Below are positions 34,567 to 44,045 of a DNA stretch of 50,518 nucleotides, one piece after another (positions within the stretch are counted from its first letter, which is position 1; each line of letters starts with the position of its first letter). A program made the translations under genes and the position numbers. Origin of the DNA: a candidate division WOR-1 bacterium RIFOXYB2_FULL_42_35 (GTDB lineage: Bacteria > Margulisbacteria > WOR-1 > O2-12-FULL-45-9); NCBI GenBank assembly GCA_001771545.1, contig MEUC01000021.1, positions 1-50,518 on the forward strand, written 5' to 3'. The notes under the pieces were generated by a model. That model did not search any database and had not been told where the DNA came from. It worked only from the letters and a program-made list of their open reading frames with translations.

Positions 34567-35649
34567 ATGGCAAGCAACCGTGACTATTACGAAGTTTTGG
34601 GAGTTTCCAAGACCGCTTCTGCTGATGAGATTAAGAGGGCTTACCGCAAGTTAGCGAGAGAATTTCATCCGGACGTCAACAAAGAAACTGGTGCGGCCGA
34701 TAAATTCAAAGAGATCAACGAAGCCTACCAAACCTTGTCTGATCCCAACAAGCGCTCTCAATATGATTATTATGGTAAAGCTGGTGCAGGTGCCGGAGCC
34801 GGACCAGGAGCCGGAGGTTTTGGTGATTTCGGCGGTGGATTCCAGGGCTTTGAAGGTTTTGGTGAATTTGGTGATATCTTCGATGTCTTTTTCGGCGGCG
34901 GTGGCAGAGGCAGGCGTCCGCAACAAGAACGTGGGGCTGACTTGCGCTTTGATCTGCGTTTAAATCTAGAGGATGCGGCTAAAGGTTTAGAGAAAGAAAT
35001 TACCCTCCCCCATTTCGTCCCTTGTGAAACCTGTAAAGGGAGCGGCGCCAAACCAGGCACCACCCCTAAAAAATGTTCGGCCTGTAACGGTTCTGGACAA
35101 ATCAAAAAAACACAAAGAACTATCTTGGGTAGCTTTACACAGGCTATGCCCTGTTCAAACTGTCGCGGCACTGGTTCGGTTATTTCTACCCCCTGCTCAA
35201 CTTGTCATGGCGAAGGCCGCATAAAGAAGAGCCACAAAATAAAAGTTAAGATCCCGGCTGGAATTGATACCGGCCATCGCCTACGCGTAGCTGGAGCAGG
35301 AGATGCAGGGCCTAAAGGAGCCACTCCCGGTGATTTATACGTTTTTATCAACGTTGAACCACATATTAATTTTAATCGCGAAGCTGAAAACCTTTTTCAT
35401 CGCACCAAAATCTCTTTTACTCAAGCAATCTTAGGTGATGAAATAGAAGTTCCCACCCTTGAAGGAAAAGCTACACTAAAAATCCCGGCCGGAACACAGC
35501 CCAACACAAATTTTCGGCTTAAGGGCAAAGGGATGCCTGTGCTGCAACGACGAGATCGTGGTGATCTTTATGTCCTGGTTGAGATAGAAATCCCCAAAAA
35601 AGTTTCCAGCCAACAAGCGGAACTGTTAAAGAAATTTAAAGATGCATAG
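34567..35649 (+). CDS. dnaJ: Chaperone DnaJ (Hsp40)
   Basis: 360 residues. J domain with HPD in EFHPDVNK; a Gly/Phe-rich region (about 74-115); four zinc-binding repeats [24 protein letters not shown] and CSTCHGEG; and a C-terminal substrate domain with [12 protein letters not shown]. Starts six bases after dnaK. The last bases overlap rsmE. Confidence 0.97.
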   Translation: MASNRDYYEVLGVSKTASADEIKRAYRKLAREFHPDVNKETGAADKFKEINEAYQTLSDPNKRSQYDYYGKAGAGAGAGPGAGGFGDFGGGFQGFEGFGEFGDIFDVFFGGGGRGRRPQQERGADLRFDLRLNLEDAAKGLEKEITLPHFVPCETCKGSGAKPGTTPKKCSACNGSGQIKKTQRTILGSFTQAMPCSNCRGTGSVISTPCSTCHGEGRIKKSHKIKVKIPAGIDTGHRLRVAGAGDAGPKGATPGDLYVFINVEPHINFNREAENLFHRTKISFTQAILGDEIEVPTLEGKATLKIPAGTQPNTNFRLKGKGMPVLQRRDRGDLYVLVEIEIPKKVSSQQAELLKKFKDA

Positions 35650-36343
35650 AGTTTTTGTTGCCCACGATCAGATCCCCACAATCACAGGTTCGGATGCTCA
35701 CTATATCAAAAACGTCCTACGACTTAAAGTTGGAGATCATTTAGAACTTTTAGACGGGACTGGCCTAATTTACTCCGTTAAGATTACTCAACTAAAGATG
35801 GAACAAATTAGTTGTGAGATTATTAAGACTGCTAGCCCTGCTGTGGAACAAAAATTTCAGATAACCATTGCTCAAGCAATCCCAAAAGCCAAAAAAATGG
35901 ATCTAATTATTCAAAAATGCACCGAACTAGGAGTTGCCAGGATAATCCCGATGTTGACTGAAAGATGCATTGCTAAAGGGGAAAAAGTTGAACGTTGGCA
36001 AAAGATTGCCAAAGAAGCAACCAAGCAATGTGGCCGGACAACAATTCCAGAAATTACACCACTAAGGTCTTTTGCAGATGTCCTGAAACTAAAAGGACCA
36101 TGTGACCTAGCCCTGCTACCATGGGAACTAGAAAAAGATCTTCAGCTAAAACAGGCATTGTCCTGCAAGAAACCAGCCAATATTATTATTTTGATCGGCC
36201 CGGAGGGTGGTTTTTCTCAGCAAGAGGTTGAACTTGCCAAAAGAGCAGGTTTTACAACAATCTCCCTCGGCCCCAGAATTCTACGCACAGAAACTGCCGG
36301 CCTAGCCATGCTTAGCATGATTAACTACGAGTACGAACAATAA
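35642..36343 (+). CDS. rsmE: 16S rRNA m3U1498 methyltransferase RsmE
   Basis: 233 residues. An N-terminal PUA-like part ([21 protein letters not shown]) and a SPOUT methyltransferase knot with [18 protein letters not shown] and [20 protein letters not shown], the typical RsmE ends. Its position after dnaJ is a common arrangement. A bidirectional terminator follows. Confidence 0.95.
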   Translation: MHRVFVAHDQIPTITGSDAHYIKNVLRLKVGDHLELLDGTGLIYSVKITQLKMEQISCEIIKTASPAVEQKFQITIAQAIPKAKKMDLIIQKCTELGVARIIPMLTERCIAKGEKVERWQKIAKEATKQCGRTTIPEITPLRSFADVLKLKGPCDLALLPWELEKDLQLKQALSCKKPANIIILIGPEGGFSQQEVELAKRAGFTTISLGPRILRTETAGLAMLSMINYEYEQ

Positions 36344-36371
36344 TTAAATTAGTGAGGTCCACATACAGAGA

Positions 36372-36422
36372 GAGCCCTCTCCCTCTAAAGTAACCTAGTT
36401 TCCTTTAGAAAAAAAAGGGCTC
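36372..36422. terminator. Terminator between rsmE and a convergent gene
   Basis: GAGCCCT...AGGGCTC outer stem with an inner CTAAAG/CTTTAG stem and an A8 run on the plus strand, which is a T run when read from the minus side. It suits ends of both converging genes. Confidence 0.7.
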
Positions 36423-36430
36423 AACTCAAT

Positions 36431-37267
36431 TTACAGTAACAATTCGGTTCCGAAGTTAACAGATATGCCCTTCATCGAGTAAGTGCTAGATCCATTATTG
36501 CCAGATCGGATCATAGAATATCCAATCTCAGCATATGAATTTCCACCCAAACCAATATCACCCTTGATGCCATAATAAACTTGGCCACCAACGGATCCGG
36601 AGGTTTGGCCTGTACCATAAACAGCATAGTTTAATCCACCACCAATGTACGAGTTGATTCCACCCATTACATCAGCAGGGATTGCCAAAATACCATCGAC
36701 AAACACGGGGACAGCTGTCCTAGTGTTATCACTATAATCTTTTCCAGACGCTCCACCTACCCCAATTTTCCAGGTCACAGCTTTCTTAGAAAGACCCAAC
36801 ATAGGACCAATCCCTGTTAGATCATCCAAGATAATATCTGCACGACCAGTAATTACTGAATTTCCAGCAATGTAACCAATGCTGTAACCAGTATTAACAT
36901 TCCAACCAAACAAGCCCTTTGTTGCAGGAGCAACCTTTATAACCATTGGTACAGGCGCTGGAGCAACACGACGTGGTGGTGGTGGCGGCGGTGGCGGCGG
37001 TGGTGGCGGCGGTGGCGGTGGTGTTGCCTGAGCTTGCATTTCAGCGCTAAGCTTAGCCCAACGTCTCAAAGTAGCTGCCTTAATCTCTTGCAATTGCCTG
37101 ACTTTGGTAGCATCACCAACACTGCGGGACTTAATTATCTTTGCGTCTAAAACCTTTAAATAAGCCCTAACAGCATCTTTCTCTTGATCAAGAGTTCGAC
37201 CAAAAGCCAAACCAGCCAAAGTCACAACAAATGCTACCATTACAAACAATACGATGATTCTTTTCAT
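36431..37267 (-). CDS. Secreted beta-barrel protein with polyproline linker
   Basis: 278 residues from ATG at 37267, chosen for the AAAGGAGGTG site before it. A signal peptide (RIIVLFVMVAFVVTLAGLAFG) is followed by a helical, charged segment (to about 80), 16 consecutive prolines, then a beta-rich domain ending with KGISVNFGTELLL. Alternating polar/hydrophobic strands and a final aromatic-containing strand suggest an outer-membrane barrel. The Gly-rich TSGSVGGQVYYGIKGD strand matches the next gene, so the two are paralogues. The function is unknown. Confidence 0.65.
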   Translation of the reverse strand: MKRIIVLFVMVAFVVTLAGLAFGRTLDQEKDAVRAYLKVLDAKIIKSRSVGDATKVRQLQEIKAATLRRWAKLSAEMQAQATPPPPPPPPPPPPPPPPRRVAPAPVPMVIKVAPATKGLFGWNVNTGYSIGYIAGNSVITGRADIILDDLTGIGPMLGLSKKAVTWKIGVGGASGKDYSDNTRTAVPVFVDGILAIPADVMGGINSYIGGGLNYAVYGTGQTSGSVGGQVYYGIKGDIGLGGNSYAEIGYSMIRSGNNGSSTYSMKGISVNFGTELLL

Positions 37268-37349
37268 TATTTTCACCTCCTTTCTTACTGCGAATTATAC
37301 TTATGAGCCAATGCTTTGTCAAGGCAAGTTTGAGGCAAGTTTGAGTCTA

Positions 37350-38132
37350 TTATAAAGCAATTTTCTTGCGAAAACCAAACAAAACTGTTAAGCCTTTTTG
37401 AGATGGGCTGAAACCCGTACACAATAAGCCATAACCGATCTCCCCAAATACTCGACCAGTAAAACCATCGCTCTCTACCCCATAAAAAATCTGCCCCCCT
37501 ACAGTTCCAGACTTTCTCCCACTAGTTAAAGCAACATAGTTAAGGCCAAAACCAAGATAGTTTTCTACTCCGGTTAGATAACCGGGAGGGAAGTAGAAGA
37601 CAGTATCAAGGTAAAAAGGAATATATCTACGAGAATTACTTTCCGTTTGAGATAAACCGGTAACAAGACGCAAAGCAGACGTCGTTGGCCCGACTACATA
37701 GGAAAGGGGGAGTCTAATTTCAATATTCAGAGCAGGTGCAGCAGCATAAAAACCAGTAATAAATCCCAGCTCAAAGTTCAAATTCCGCCCGGTTGAGAGT
37801 GCTTGGCTTGGATTATCAACTGTGACAGTTTCAGCAATTGTTTTTTCCGTTTCAAGGATAAAAACATCCTCTTCTACTAGCAAGGAGCTTTCTTCGATAG
37901 CTTCAGCCAACTCCGTTCCCGAGGTCTCTCCCTGCCCTGTCTTCTCAATAATTACCGGTTCAATAGACCGCTTTGATTCTACAGGTTGAGTTGCTTTAGT
38001 TTTTTCAACAACAACTACTTCTTTTACAACAGTAGCCTTTGGAGCAGTAGTAGTTTTTACGTAGTAAACACCAACGGTGGTGACCGCAACTGTTCCACCA
38101 ACAAGAAACCAGATTAATATATTTTTTATCAC
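37350..38132 (-). CDS. Membrane-anchored beta-barrel-like protein, paralogue of the neighbour
   Basis: 260 residues, GTG start. A hydrophobic N-terminal anchor (ILIWFLVGGTVAVTTVGVYYV) is followed by a Lys/Thr/Glu-rich spacer (to about 110) and a beta-rich domain with YLGFGLNYVALTSG, SGTVGGQIFYGVESD and a final KGLTVLFGFRKKIAL. The spacer resembles wall-spanning linkers; the C-terminus matches the protein encoded next to it. Not assigned to a named family. Confidence 0.6.
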   Translation of the reverse strand: MIKNILIWFLVGGTVAVTTVGVYYVKTTTAPKATVVKEVVVVEKTKATQPVESKRSIEPVIIEKTGQGETSGTELAEAIEESSLLVEEDVFILETEKTIAETVTVDNPSQALSTGRNLNFELGFITGFYAAAPALNIEIRLPLSYVVGPTTSALRLVTGLSQTESNSRRYIPFYLDTVFYFPPGYLTGVENYLGFGLNYVALTSGRKSGTVGGQIFYGVESDGFTGRVFGEIGYGLLCTGFSPSQKGLTVLFGFRKKIAL

Positions 38133-38177
38133 GCCATAAAGCGTAACAAATCTCTGGTTAAAGTCAAGGCTATTTGT

Positions 38178-38183
38178 TATAAT
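38178..38183 (+). promoter_or_regulatory. Extended -10 box of rmuC, leaderless type
   Basis: TGT-TATAAT with the TG extension ends 6 nt before the ATG at 38190. No Shine-Dalgarno is present, so translation probably starts at the 5' end of the transcript. Confidence 0.6.
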
Positions 38184-38189
38184 GAATTC

Positions 38190-39272
38190 ATGGAAATACT
38201 CGCTATCATAGTTTCGATCATAACCCTATTTGCCCTTGGTCTTATTTTACTTAAGTTGAAACAGCCAAGCCAAACAGGTCAAAATGACCAGGCAATCGGT
38301 TTAATCCAACAACAAATGGACGGCATCCACCAGGAAATTACCAAACTATACACAGAAAACCAAAACATGTTCCAGAAGGTTGATACAAATTTATCCCAAA
38401 AACTCCACAATGTTGACGAGAGTGTTAATTCTCGCTTAAGCAACGTCGGTTCCCGTCTGGACAATGCGGCAAAAATTATTGGCGACATCAAACAAAAGCT
38501 TGGTGAAGTACAAGAAACCAACAAACGGATTGAAGATATTGGTCAGGATATTTCCTCCTTACAAGACATCTTACGCGCACCAAAAATCCGCGGGGGCATT
38601 GGGGAACTGTTTTTGTCTGATCTTTTAAAACAGGTTTTGCCCATTTCTCGTTACAAACTGCAACACTATTTTAAAAGCCGAGAAGCCGTTGATGCGGTTA
38701 TCATTCTAAAAGAGGGCATGGTGCCAGTCGACTCAAAATTCCCTTTAGAAAATTTCAAAAAAGTCATCGCCGCCAAGGATGAAGCGGAAAAAATGACTGC
38801 CAAGAAACAATTTATCCGTGATGTCAAAAAACATATTGATGCCATTGCTTCAAAATATATCTTGCCTGACGAAGGTACTTTTGATTTCGCCTTAATGTAT
38901 ATCCCGGCTGAGAATGTCTATTATGAAACCATTATCAAAGATGAAAATCTTGACGAAGAAAAAAGCATCTTCCAATACGCAATGAGTAAAAAGGTTTTGC
39001 CCACCTCCCCCAACTCTTTTTATGCCTATCTCCAAACCATCCTTTTAGGTTTAAGAGGAATGAAGATTGAGGCACAGGCTCAGGATATTTTAAGAAATCT
39101 CGCCAGATTAGCTGGGGATTTCAACAAAGTAGTTGAGGATTTTTCTAAAATTGGTACCCACATAAAAAACTTAAATGCCGCCTATGAAAATACGGATAAA
39201 CGCATCAGTCGTTTTGGCGGCAAACTTGAGTCTTTGGAAGAAACAGACGCCGCCCCACTATTGGAGACATAA
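38190..39272 (+). CDS. rmuC: RmuC-family protein
   Basis: 360 residues. An N-terminal membrane helix (IIVSIITLFALGLILL), a long coiled coil (about 30-125), then the RmuC domain with RGGIGELFLSDLLKQVLP, VPVDSKFPLENFKKV and FALMYIPAENVYYE. RmuC proteins are linked to DNA recombination/inversion limits and have a restriction-nuclease-like fold. The next gene follows two bases later. Confidence 0.93.
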   Translation: MEILAIIVSIITLFALGLILLKLKQPSQTGQNDQAIGLIQQQMDGIHQEITKLYTENQNMFQKVDTNLSQKLHNVDESVNSRLSNVGSRLDNAAKIIGDIKQKLGEVQETNKRIEDIGQDISSLQDILRAPKIRGGIGELFLSDLLKQVLPISRYKLQHYFKSREAVDAVIILKEGMVPVDSKFPLENFKKVIAAKDEAEKMTAKKQFIRDVKKHIDAIASKYILPDEGTFDFALMYIPAENVYYETIIKDENLDEEKSIFQYAMSKKVLPTSPNSFYAYLQTILLGLRGMKIEAQAQDILRNLARLAGDFNKVVEDFSKIGTHIKNLNAAYENTDKRISRFGGKLESLEETDAAPLLET

Positions 39273-39274
39273 AA

Positions 39275-39649
39275 ATGCGGCTCTTATTTTTTTTAATTAT
39301 TATCTATTCATTAATCTTGGGATCCAGTCAAGTTGCCTTGAAAAGCGGGATTAACCAATTGGGCAAATTAAACAGCAAACATCTGTCTGATATCTGGCCG
39401 ATTTTTTTACAAGCCTTAACCAGTTGGCCGATTATGATTGGTATTTTGTTTATGGTCTTGTCCTTTTTTCTCTGGTTTTATATCTTATCCTTATTTAAAC
39501 TAAGCCTGGTTTTCCCTCTTTCTTCCATAACCTTTGTAGTCACTGTAATTATGGCCGCGATATTTTTAGGCGAGGGTTTAACAATCTGCAATGTTATTGG
39601 CACGCTGGTAATCTGCGCAGGCGTGTTTATTTTGCTATTAAGGGTTTAA
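39275..39649 (+). CDS. Small DMT-superfamily transporter (EamA/ArnF-like)
   Basis: 124 residues with four hydrophobic helices (LLFFLIIIYSLILG, WPIMIGILFMVLSFFLW, SLVFPLSSITFVVTVIM, NVIGTLVICAGVFILLL). Size and the GEGLTICNVIGTLVI ending match half-length EamA/EmrE-like carriers that function as dimers, such as flippase subunits for lipid-linked sugars. The substrate is unknown. Confidence 0.8.
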   Translation: MRLLFFLIIIYSLILGSSQVALKSGINQLGKLNSKHLSDIWPIFLQALTSWPIMIGILFMVLSFFLWFYILSLFKLSLVFPLSSITFVVTVIMAAIFLGEGLTICNVIGTLVICAGVFILLLRV

Positions 39650-39653
39650 CAGC

Positions 39654-42600
39654 TTAAACAATAGCTTCGGGACAGACCTCACTATAGGCACAATAGCCGC
39701 AGGTAAACGAAGAAGGTTTGGCTTTGTAATTATCAGCACGAATACCCTCTGCCACTGTTTCAATCTTACCCCAAACTTTATCCAAGTCTTTAACTGTCTT
39801 TTGAACAGAACCAATTAGTCCTGTATCTAAGAAGTGTAACTCGACTCGATGCGGTAAGACTTGAAACATTTGCGCCCAAGCCAGAGCATAAATAGAGAGC
39901 TGCATACTATCTTTGGCCTTTTTGTCCGCAGCTTCTTGAGTCCTAACATCTGAAGATTTAAAATCAATAATAAAAACCTGCTCTCCCCTTTTGTCTACTC
40001 GATCAAACCGTCCCCGCACCCGAATATCATCTTTTAGAATCGTAAAACTCTCTTCAACATAATAGGGGACTTGTTTTAACTTTTGCTGCTCTTTGTAGAA
40101 TCTAGCTAAGGCTTGCTTCCCTGTCTTTAATCGTCGTTCTTCATGTTCACGAGAAATAAAACCCTCTGAGGACCAGTTATCCAAAAAGACCTGTTCTAAA
40201 TCCTTGGCCGAAAACCTTTGTTTATTTTTCTGGGCCACATGAAAGGCCTGCACTGCCTTATGCAAAGCTGAACCATAGATAATTTGGTGATTAGACAAAA
40301 GGGGGACGCGCAAGATATGCACATATTTATATTTCAAGGGACAACTTAAATAATCATTAATATGATAAAAGCTTAAGCTCAAAACTTTGTCTTTGTTTTT
40401 TGAAGGAAGAACAATATTTTCTACAGGTGCAAAGAGCTCAATCTGCTCAAGAGGAGAAAGCTTAGCCACAGAAACATCCGCTTTTGGCCTATCTAAAGCT
40501 TCCAAAACAAAGCGGGACAGCTTGCGAGATCGCTTACCACCATAATCCAAGGCTGAAGTTAAATACAACTCTTGCTTAGCCCTGGTCATAGCGACATAAA
40601 AGAGACGCCGTTCTTCTTGTAAGTGAAAATCACCAGTTGGCAAAATATCTTTGATTAATTCGGCTGGCAGTTCAATCTGATCTTTTCTATCGCGCAGAGG
40701 AAACTTATCAACTACAAGTCCAACCAGAAAAACAACGGGGAACTCTAAACCCTTGGCCTTATGAACTGTGAGAATATTAACTGCGTCCTGATCAAGGTCT
40801 GGTTGACTAGACTCTGGATCGTCGCCAGCCTCTTTTAAAATATTTAAATATTTGACAAACTCCGACACTCGATCAACTTCCGCAACTTCATAAAATTCTC
40901 GCACCTTTTCAAAAAACTGGGCCAGGTTCTGGATCATTTTTTCCGAGACAGCTGTTTTTTTGAGTGTCAGATACTTTAAGTAACCACTCTTTTTGAGAAA
41001 GAGATAAAGAACCGCTCCTGTTGAGTGCTCCTTGGCGTAATCAATATACATGGCAATATCCTGCATGACACTTTGTATTGTTGTGCGAGTATGTTCTTTA
41101 ATATCGCTTAACACTTCATATTCTGCCGAAGCATCATCTAAGTGAGTAAAAACATGATGTAAAGTGTAATTGCGGCGATTGGCAAAGGTGCTGAGTTTTT
41201 GTAAGTCTAGAGCATCAATGTTATATAAAGGTGAACAAGCAATATCGTATAAGCTAACACTATCAGCCAAGTCGCCAATCACCCGGAGAAAGGAAACTGC
41301 CATTCTCACCTCGGGCAGAGAATATAAACCTCCCCCACCCTTAGATTGATGGGCTAACCCAGCCATGTTCAAAGCTTGCTTAAAAGGTTCTGCCCCAGCG
41401 TTGGAACGAGAAAGAATCGCAAAGTCTTTCAACTTATAATTGCCTGTCTCAAACTTCTCCTTGATCGTCTTAGCCACCCAGTCTGCTTCAGAATGAATAG
41501 TATCAAAAGTTTTTTGTTCAAGGACAGACTCCCCGCATTCCCCACCTGCCTGCTCGCCTCGCGGCGAAGCGGGTCGGCAGGCAGGGACTTTTAGTCTGGG
41601 GTTTTGACTAACCAACCGCTTATTCACCTTGCTGCGAATTTCTAGACGATCGGGATTGTTATGCTGAATTAGCTTATAAGCCGCATCAAGAATTTGCTGA
41701 CTGGAGCGGTAGTTTTTAGTTAAAACAACTTTTTGGGCTTTTTTATAGGTCTTTTCAAAATTAAGAATATTAGAAAGGGCGGCGCCCCTCCACTTATAGA
41801 CAGCTTGGTCATCATCTCCAACCACCGTAATATTCTTATGCTTTTTAACTAAAAGTTTTAATAATTCAAACTGGGCATAATTGGTATCCTGAAACTCGTC
41901 AACCAAGACATATTTATATTTCTGCTGAAATCTTTTTAGAACCGCTGGATGTTCGCGGAAAAGCCTTAAAGTTAGATTAACTTGATCCCCAAAATCTACA
42001 AAGCCCTTTTGGGCTTTTAATTCTTGATATTTAGCATAAGCCTTGGCAACTTCCAACTGTTTTTCTTTTTCTTCAACCCCATCTTTATCCTTTGCCCTCA
42101 ATCCCCTAACAGACTTTTCTCCCTTTACGGCCCTCTTTCCCTTAAAGGCCTTCACAGCCTTAACCCCCTTAATGTATTCTTCAGGAGTAATATCCTCATC
42201 CTTGGCTCTTGAGAACGCTGACAACAAGGCCTCAATATGCTTGGAAGGATCTCCCAAAGAACGATAGTGTTTCAGTGGCAAATCAAAGATATGTTCACGC
42301 AATAAAACGGCTTGCTCTGCTTGGGAGATGACACGATAGTCAGGTCGCAAACCCAACTCAAAAGCATAATCCCGCAAGACTCGATCACCAAAGGAGTGAA
42401 AAGTAGCAATCGAAACATCAACATAGCCATATGGCACTAATTGATCTACCCTTGATTCCATTTCATCGGCAGCTTTGTCGGTAAATGTTAGAGCAAGAAT
42501 TTCTCCAGGCTTAGCTTTTTTGGTAGCAATCAGATAAGCAATGCGGCTGGTAATAACGCTTGTTTTCCCTGTGCCGGCACCGGCAATGACTAAAAGTGGG

Positions 42601-42689
42601 CCTTTATCGTGGGTAACTGCTTTCTTTTGCTCCGGATTAAGATCTTTTAAGATATCATCTTTAGTAGCGTAGGTTTTGAGGTTGGGCAT
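39654..42689 (-). CDS. UvrD/PcrA-like helicase with C-terminal PD-(D/E)XK nuclease and Fe-S cysteines
   Basis: 1011 residues. SF1 helicase motifs are IAGAGTGKT (36-43), VLVDEFQDT, VVGDDDQAVYKWRG, VLTKNYRSS, VNILTVHKAKGLEF and RRLFYVAMTRAK. The C-terminal RecB-like nuclease has VFIIDFKSSD, and four Cys (CPLKYKY near 805; Cys997, Cys1000 and Cys1006) that match the iron-sulphur knot of AddB/Cas4-type nucleases. This combines AddA-like and AddB-like parts in one chain. An in-frame palindromic repeat near residue 369-382 adds a Pro/Gly-rich insert. Confidence 0.92.
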   Translation of the reverse strand: MPNLKTYATKDDILKDLNPEQKKAVTHDKGPLLVIAGAGTGKTSVITSRIAYLIATKKAKPGEILALTFTDKAADEMESRVDQLVPYGYVDVSIATFHSFGDRVLRDYAFELGLRPDYRVISQAEQAVLLREHIFDLPLKHYRSLGDPSKHIEALLSAFSRAKDEDITPEEYIKGVKAVKAFKGKRAVKGEKSVRGLRAKDKDGVEEKEKQLEVAKAYAKYQELKAQKGFVDFGDQVNLTLRLFREHPAVLKRFQQKYKYVLVDEFQDTNYAQFELLKLLVKKHKNITVVGDDDQAVYKWRGAALSNILNFEKTYKKAQKVVLTKNYRSSQQILDAAYKLIQHNNPDRLEIRSKVNKRLVSQNPRLKVPACRPASPRGEQAGGECGESVLEQKTFDTIHSEADWVAKTIKEKFETGNYKLKDFAILSRSNAGAEPFKQALNMAGLAHQSKGGGGLYSLPEVRMAVSFLRVIGDLADSVSLYDIACSPLYNIDALDLQKLSTFANRRNYTLHHVFTHLDDASAEYEVLSDIKEHTRTTIQSVMQDIAMYIDYAKEHSTGAVLYLFLKKSGYLKYLTLKKTAVSEKMIQNLAQFFEKVREFYEVAEVDRVSEFVKYLNILKEAGDDPESSQPDLDQDAVNILTVHKAKGLEFPVVFLVGLVVDKFPLRDRKDQIELPAELIKDILPTGDFHLQEERRLFYVAMTRAKQELYLTSALDYGGKRSRKLSRFVLEALDRPKADVSVAKLSPLEQIELFAPVENIVLPSKNKDKVLSLSFYHINDYLSCPLKYKYVHILRVPLLSNHQIIYGSALHKAVQAFHVAQKNKQRFSAKDLEQVFLDNWSSEGFISREHEERRLKTGKQALARFYKEQQKLKQVPYYVEESFTILKDDIRVRGRFDRVDKRGEQVFIIDFKSSDVRTQEAADKKAKDSMQLSIYALAWAQMFQVLPHRVELHFLDTGLIGSVQKTVKDLDKVWGKIETVAEGIRADNYKAKPSSFTCGYCAYSEVCPEAIV
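41545..41585. repeat. GC-rich palindromic repeat inside the helicase gene
   Basis: CCTGCCTGC...GCAGGCAGG, a perfect 9-bp stem around a second imperfect stem (GCTCGCC/GGCGAAGC). It encodes PACRPASPRGEQAGG in frame in a loop between helicase motifs, and its GC content is far above that of its surroundings. Confidence 0.8.
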
Positions 42690-42698
42690 GATTAATCA

Positions 42699-42704
42699 AT
42701 TATA
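42699..42704 (-). promoter_or_regulatory. -10 box of the helicase gene, near-leaderless
   Basis: TATAAT on the minus strand ends 9 nt before the ATG at 42689; TTCACT lies at a 17-base spacing upstream. No ribosome site. Confidence 0.55.
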
Positions 42705-42776
42705 CACTTGCCAGAAAATAAAGTGAAATTTTCGATCATTTTCACAGATAATCAATAGTAAAGGAAATTACAATTA

Positions 42777-43238
42777 ATGTTTTGCAATATACCTAACACA
42801 ATATTAAACATCGTAGGGCTAAAGACTGGAACTGTAGCCACAGCTAAAAAACCACTTGGTAAAAAGGCTTATTTTTACAAAACCAAAGAGGGTCAAGTAA
42901 GGCCCTTAAGAGATCGGCTTAAGGAAGTATGCGGAATTAAAGCAGGAACTCCAGATAGAATTTTGTTCCTTGCTCCCCCAATACTGTTTCAAAAAGTGCT
43001 GTTTTTTTTAGATCCTTCCCATAATCTCAGCTCTTTACGAGGTTTACCTGCAGAGGTTAAGCCATTAATATTTGATGAAGCAAAAAATAATATTTTTAGA
43101 TCGGAATTGAGTGGGGCAGCTATTGTAATCTCAGAAAGAGATTCCATGAAAATTGGCGAAATAACTAAAGAGGGTACTGATCTTTACTCTTTTAGTCGCA
43201 GGGCAACAATCAATTTTCTAGCGCCATCTAACCACTAG
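42777..43238 (+). CDS. Hypothetical protein, 153 aa
   Basis: I do not recognise a family. The protein is soluble-looking, with a basic N-terminal half (KKPLGKKAYFYKTKEGQVRPLRDRLKEV) and a segment FLAPPILFQKVLFFLDP. No signal peptide is clear. It overlaps the end of the convergent neighbour by 11 bases. An AAAGGA lies before the ATG but at a long spacing. Confidence 0.5.
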   Translation: MFCNIPNTILNIVGLKTGTVATAKKPLGKKAYFYKTKEGQVRPLRDRLKEVCGIKAGTPDRILFLAPPILFQKVLFFLDPSHNLSSLRGLPAEVKPLIFDEAKNNIFRSELSGAAIVISERDSMKIGEITKEGTDLYSFSRRATINFLAPSNH

Positions 43239-44007
43239 CTTCTAATTCAGCTTGCACTGGATCAAATATACCTAGCCACCACTGTCTCACCCCGGATAGC
43301 CAGCCGAATTTACCTGGTTTTTCTTGAGTCTGTTTCACAGTATCAGTCTGTTCAGTAGGTCTCCAATCAGAAAGAACTCCTGCTTTGGGACTAATCTTGG
43401 CTTGGGGGAGGGGAACATCACCAACCAGAGATGCCATCAGTTTTGCTGATCCACCAATAGAGGAAAAACCAAGAGTTTCGTAAAATTCATCTGCAAGTGA
43501 CAAACTAATTCTAAAAAACCTTTTCCCTTCACTTTTTGCCATTCTCATTGCTATCCCCATAAGGGTAGAGCCAACATATTTATAGCCTTCTTTAAGTCCG
43601 CTGGCAACAAATATAGGGGTAGAAGCATCTTTAGCTAATTCTTGACATTCTTGATATTGACCTTCAGGTCTATAACCCTTAATAACATTATAGCCACCCT
43701 GAACACCTGTGCCTACAAAATCAGTGGCAACTCTTCCATAGACAGTGTATCTAGAGCTAGCTTGATCTTTTAAGGCAAACCCTAAATAACCTCCACCACT
43801 CTCTCCAGGAATATGAACTGATTGATAAATAAAACGAGCCTCACTCCCATTCTCTAATGTTACATCATAAAATCCTTGCTCTGATAAAGCCCTGACAATT
43901 TTGGCTAATGAAACCTGTGGAGTCCGTTTGGGTTGCTGAGGTCGTACGTCAACCTTACGGTTTATTTGAGGCCCTCTATTTGGTGTTATTTTTGACGCGC
44001 TTGGCAT
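43228..44007 (-). CDS. Hypothetical protein with GNAT-like core
   Basis: 259 residues. The N-terminus is Pro/Lys/Arg-rich and probably disordered. From about 125 the sequence YVGSTLMGIAMRMAKSEGKRFFRISLSLADEFYETLGF resembles the acetyl-CoA-binding helix and final FYxxLGF strand of GNAT acetyltransferases. Preceding beta-strands are consistent with that fold. The C-terminus ends in a Trp-rich tail. Acetyltransferase activity is inferred, not shown. Confidence 0.55.
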   Translation of the reverse strand: MPSASKITPNRGPQINRKVDVRPQQPKRTPQVSLAKIVRALSEQGFYDVTLENGSEARFIYQSVHIPGESGGGYLGFALKDQASSRYTVYGRVATDFVGTGVQGGYNVIKGYRPEGQYQECQELAKDASTPIFVASGLKEGYKYVGSTLMGIAMRMAKSEGKRFFRISLSLADEFYETLGFSSIGGSAKLMASLVGDVPLPQAKISPKAGVLSDWRPTEQTDTVKQTQEKPGKFGWLSGVRQWWLGIFDPVQAELEASG

Positions 44008-44045
44008 TCTATAATATATATCGGATTAAAAAGGCAGAAACTTGC

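Noticed and set aside
34770..35171. A 133-codon open frame on the minus strand inside dnaJ
   Set aside because: It is antisense to a certain dnaJ gene and its composition (Pro/Lys-rich) is the mirror of the Gly/Phe region and zinc repeats.
42024..42267. Plus-strand frames inside the helicase-nuclease gene
   Set aside because: They are antisense to conserved helicase sequence, overlap each other and have no start signals.
43908..44045. Upstream in-frame extension of the TonB-C-like gene
   Set aside because: It would overlap the 5' end and promoter of the divergent GNAT-like gene; its residues are the antisense of that gene.
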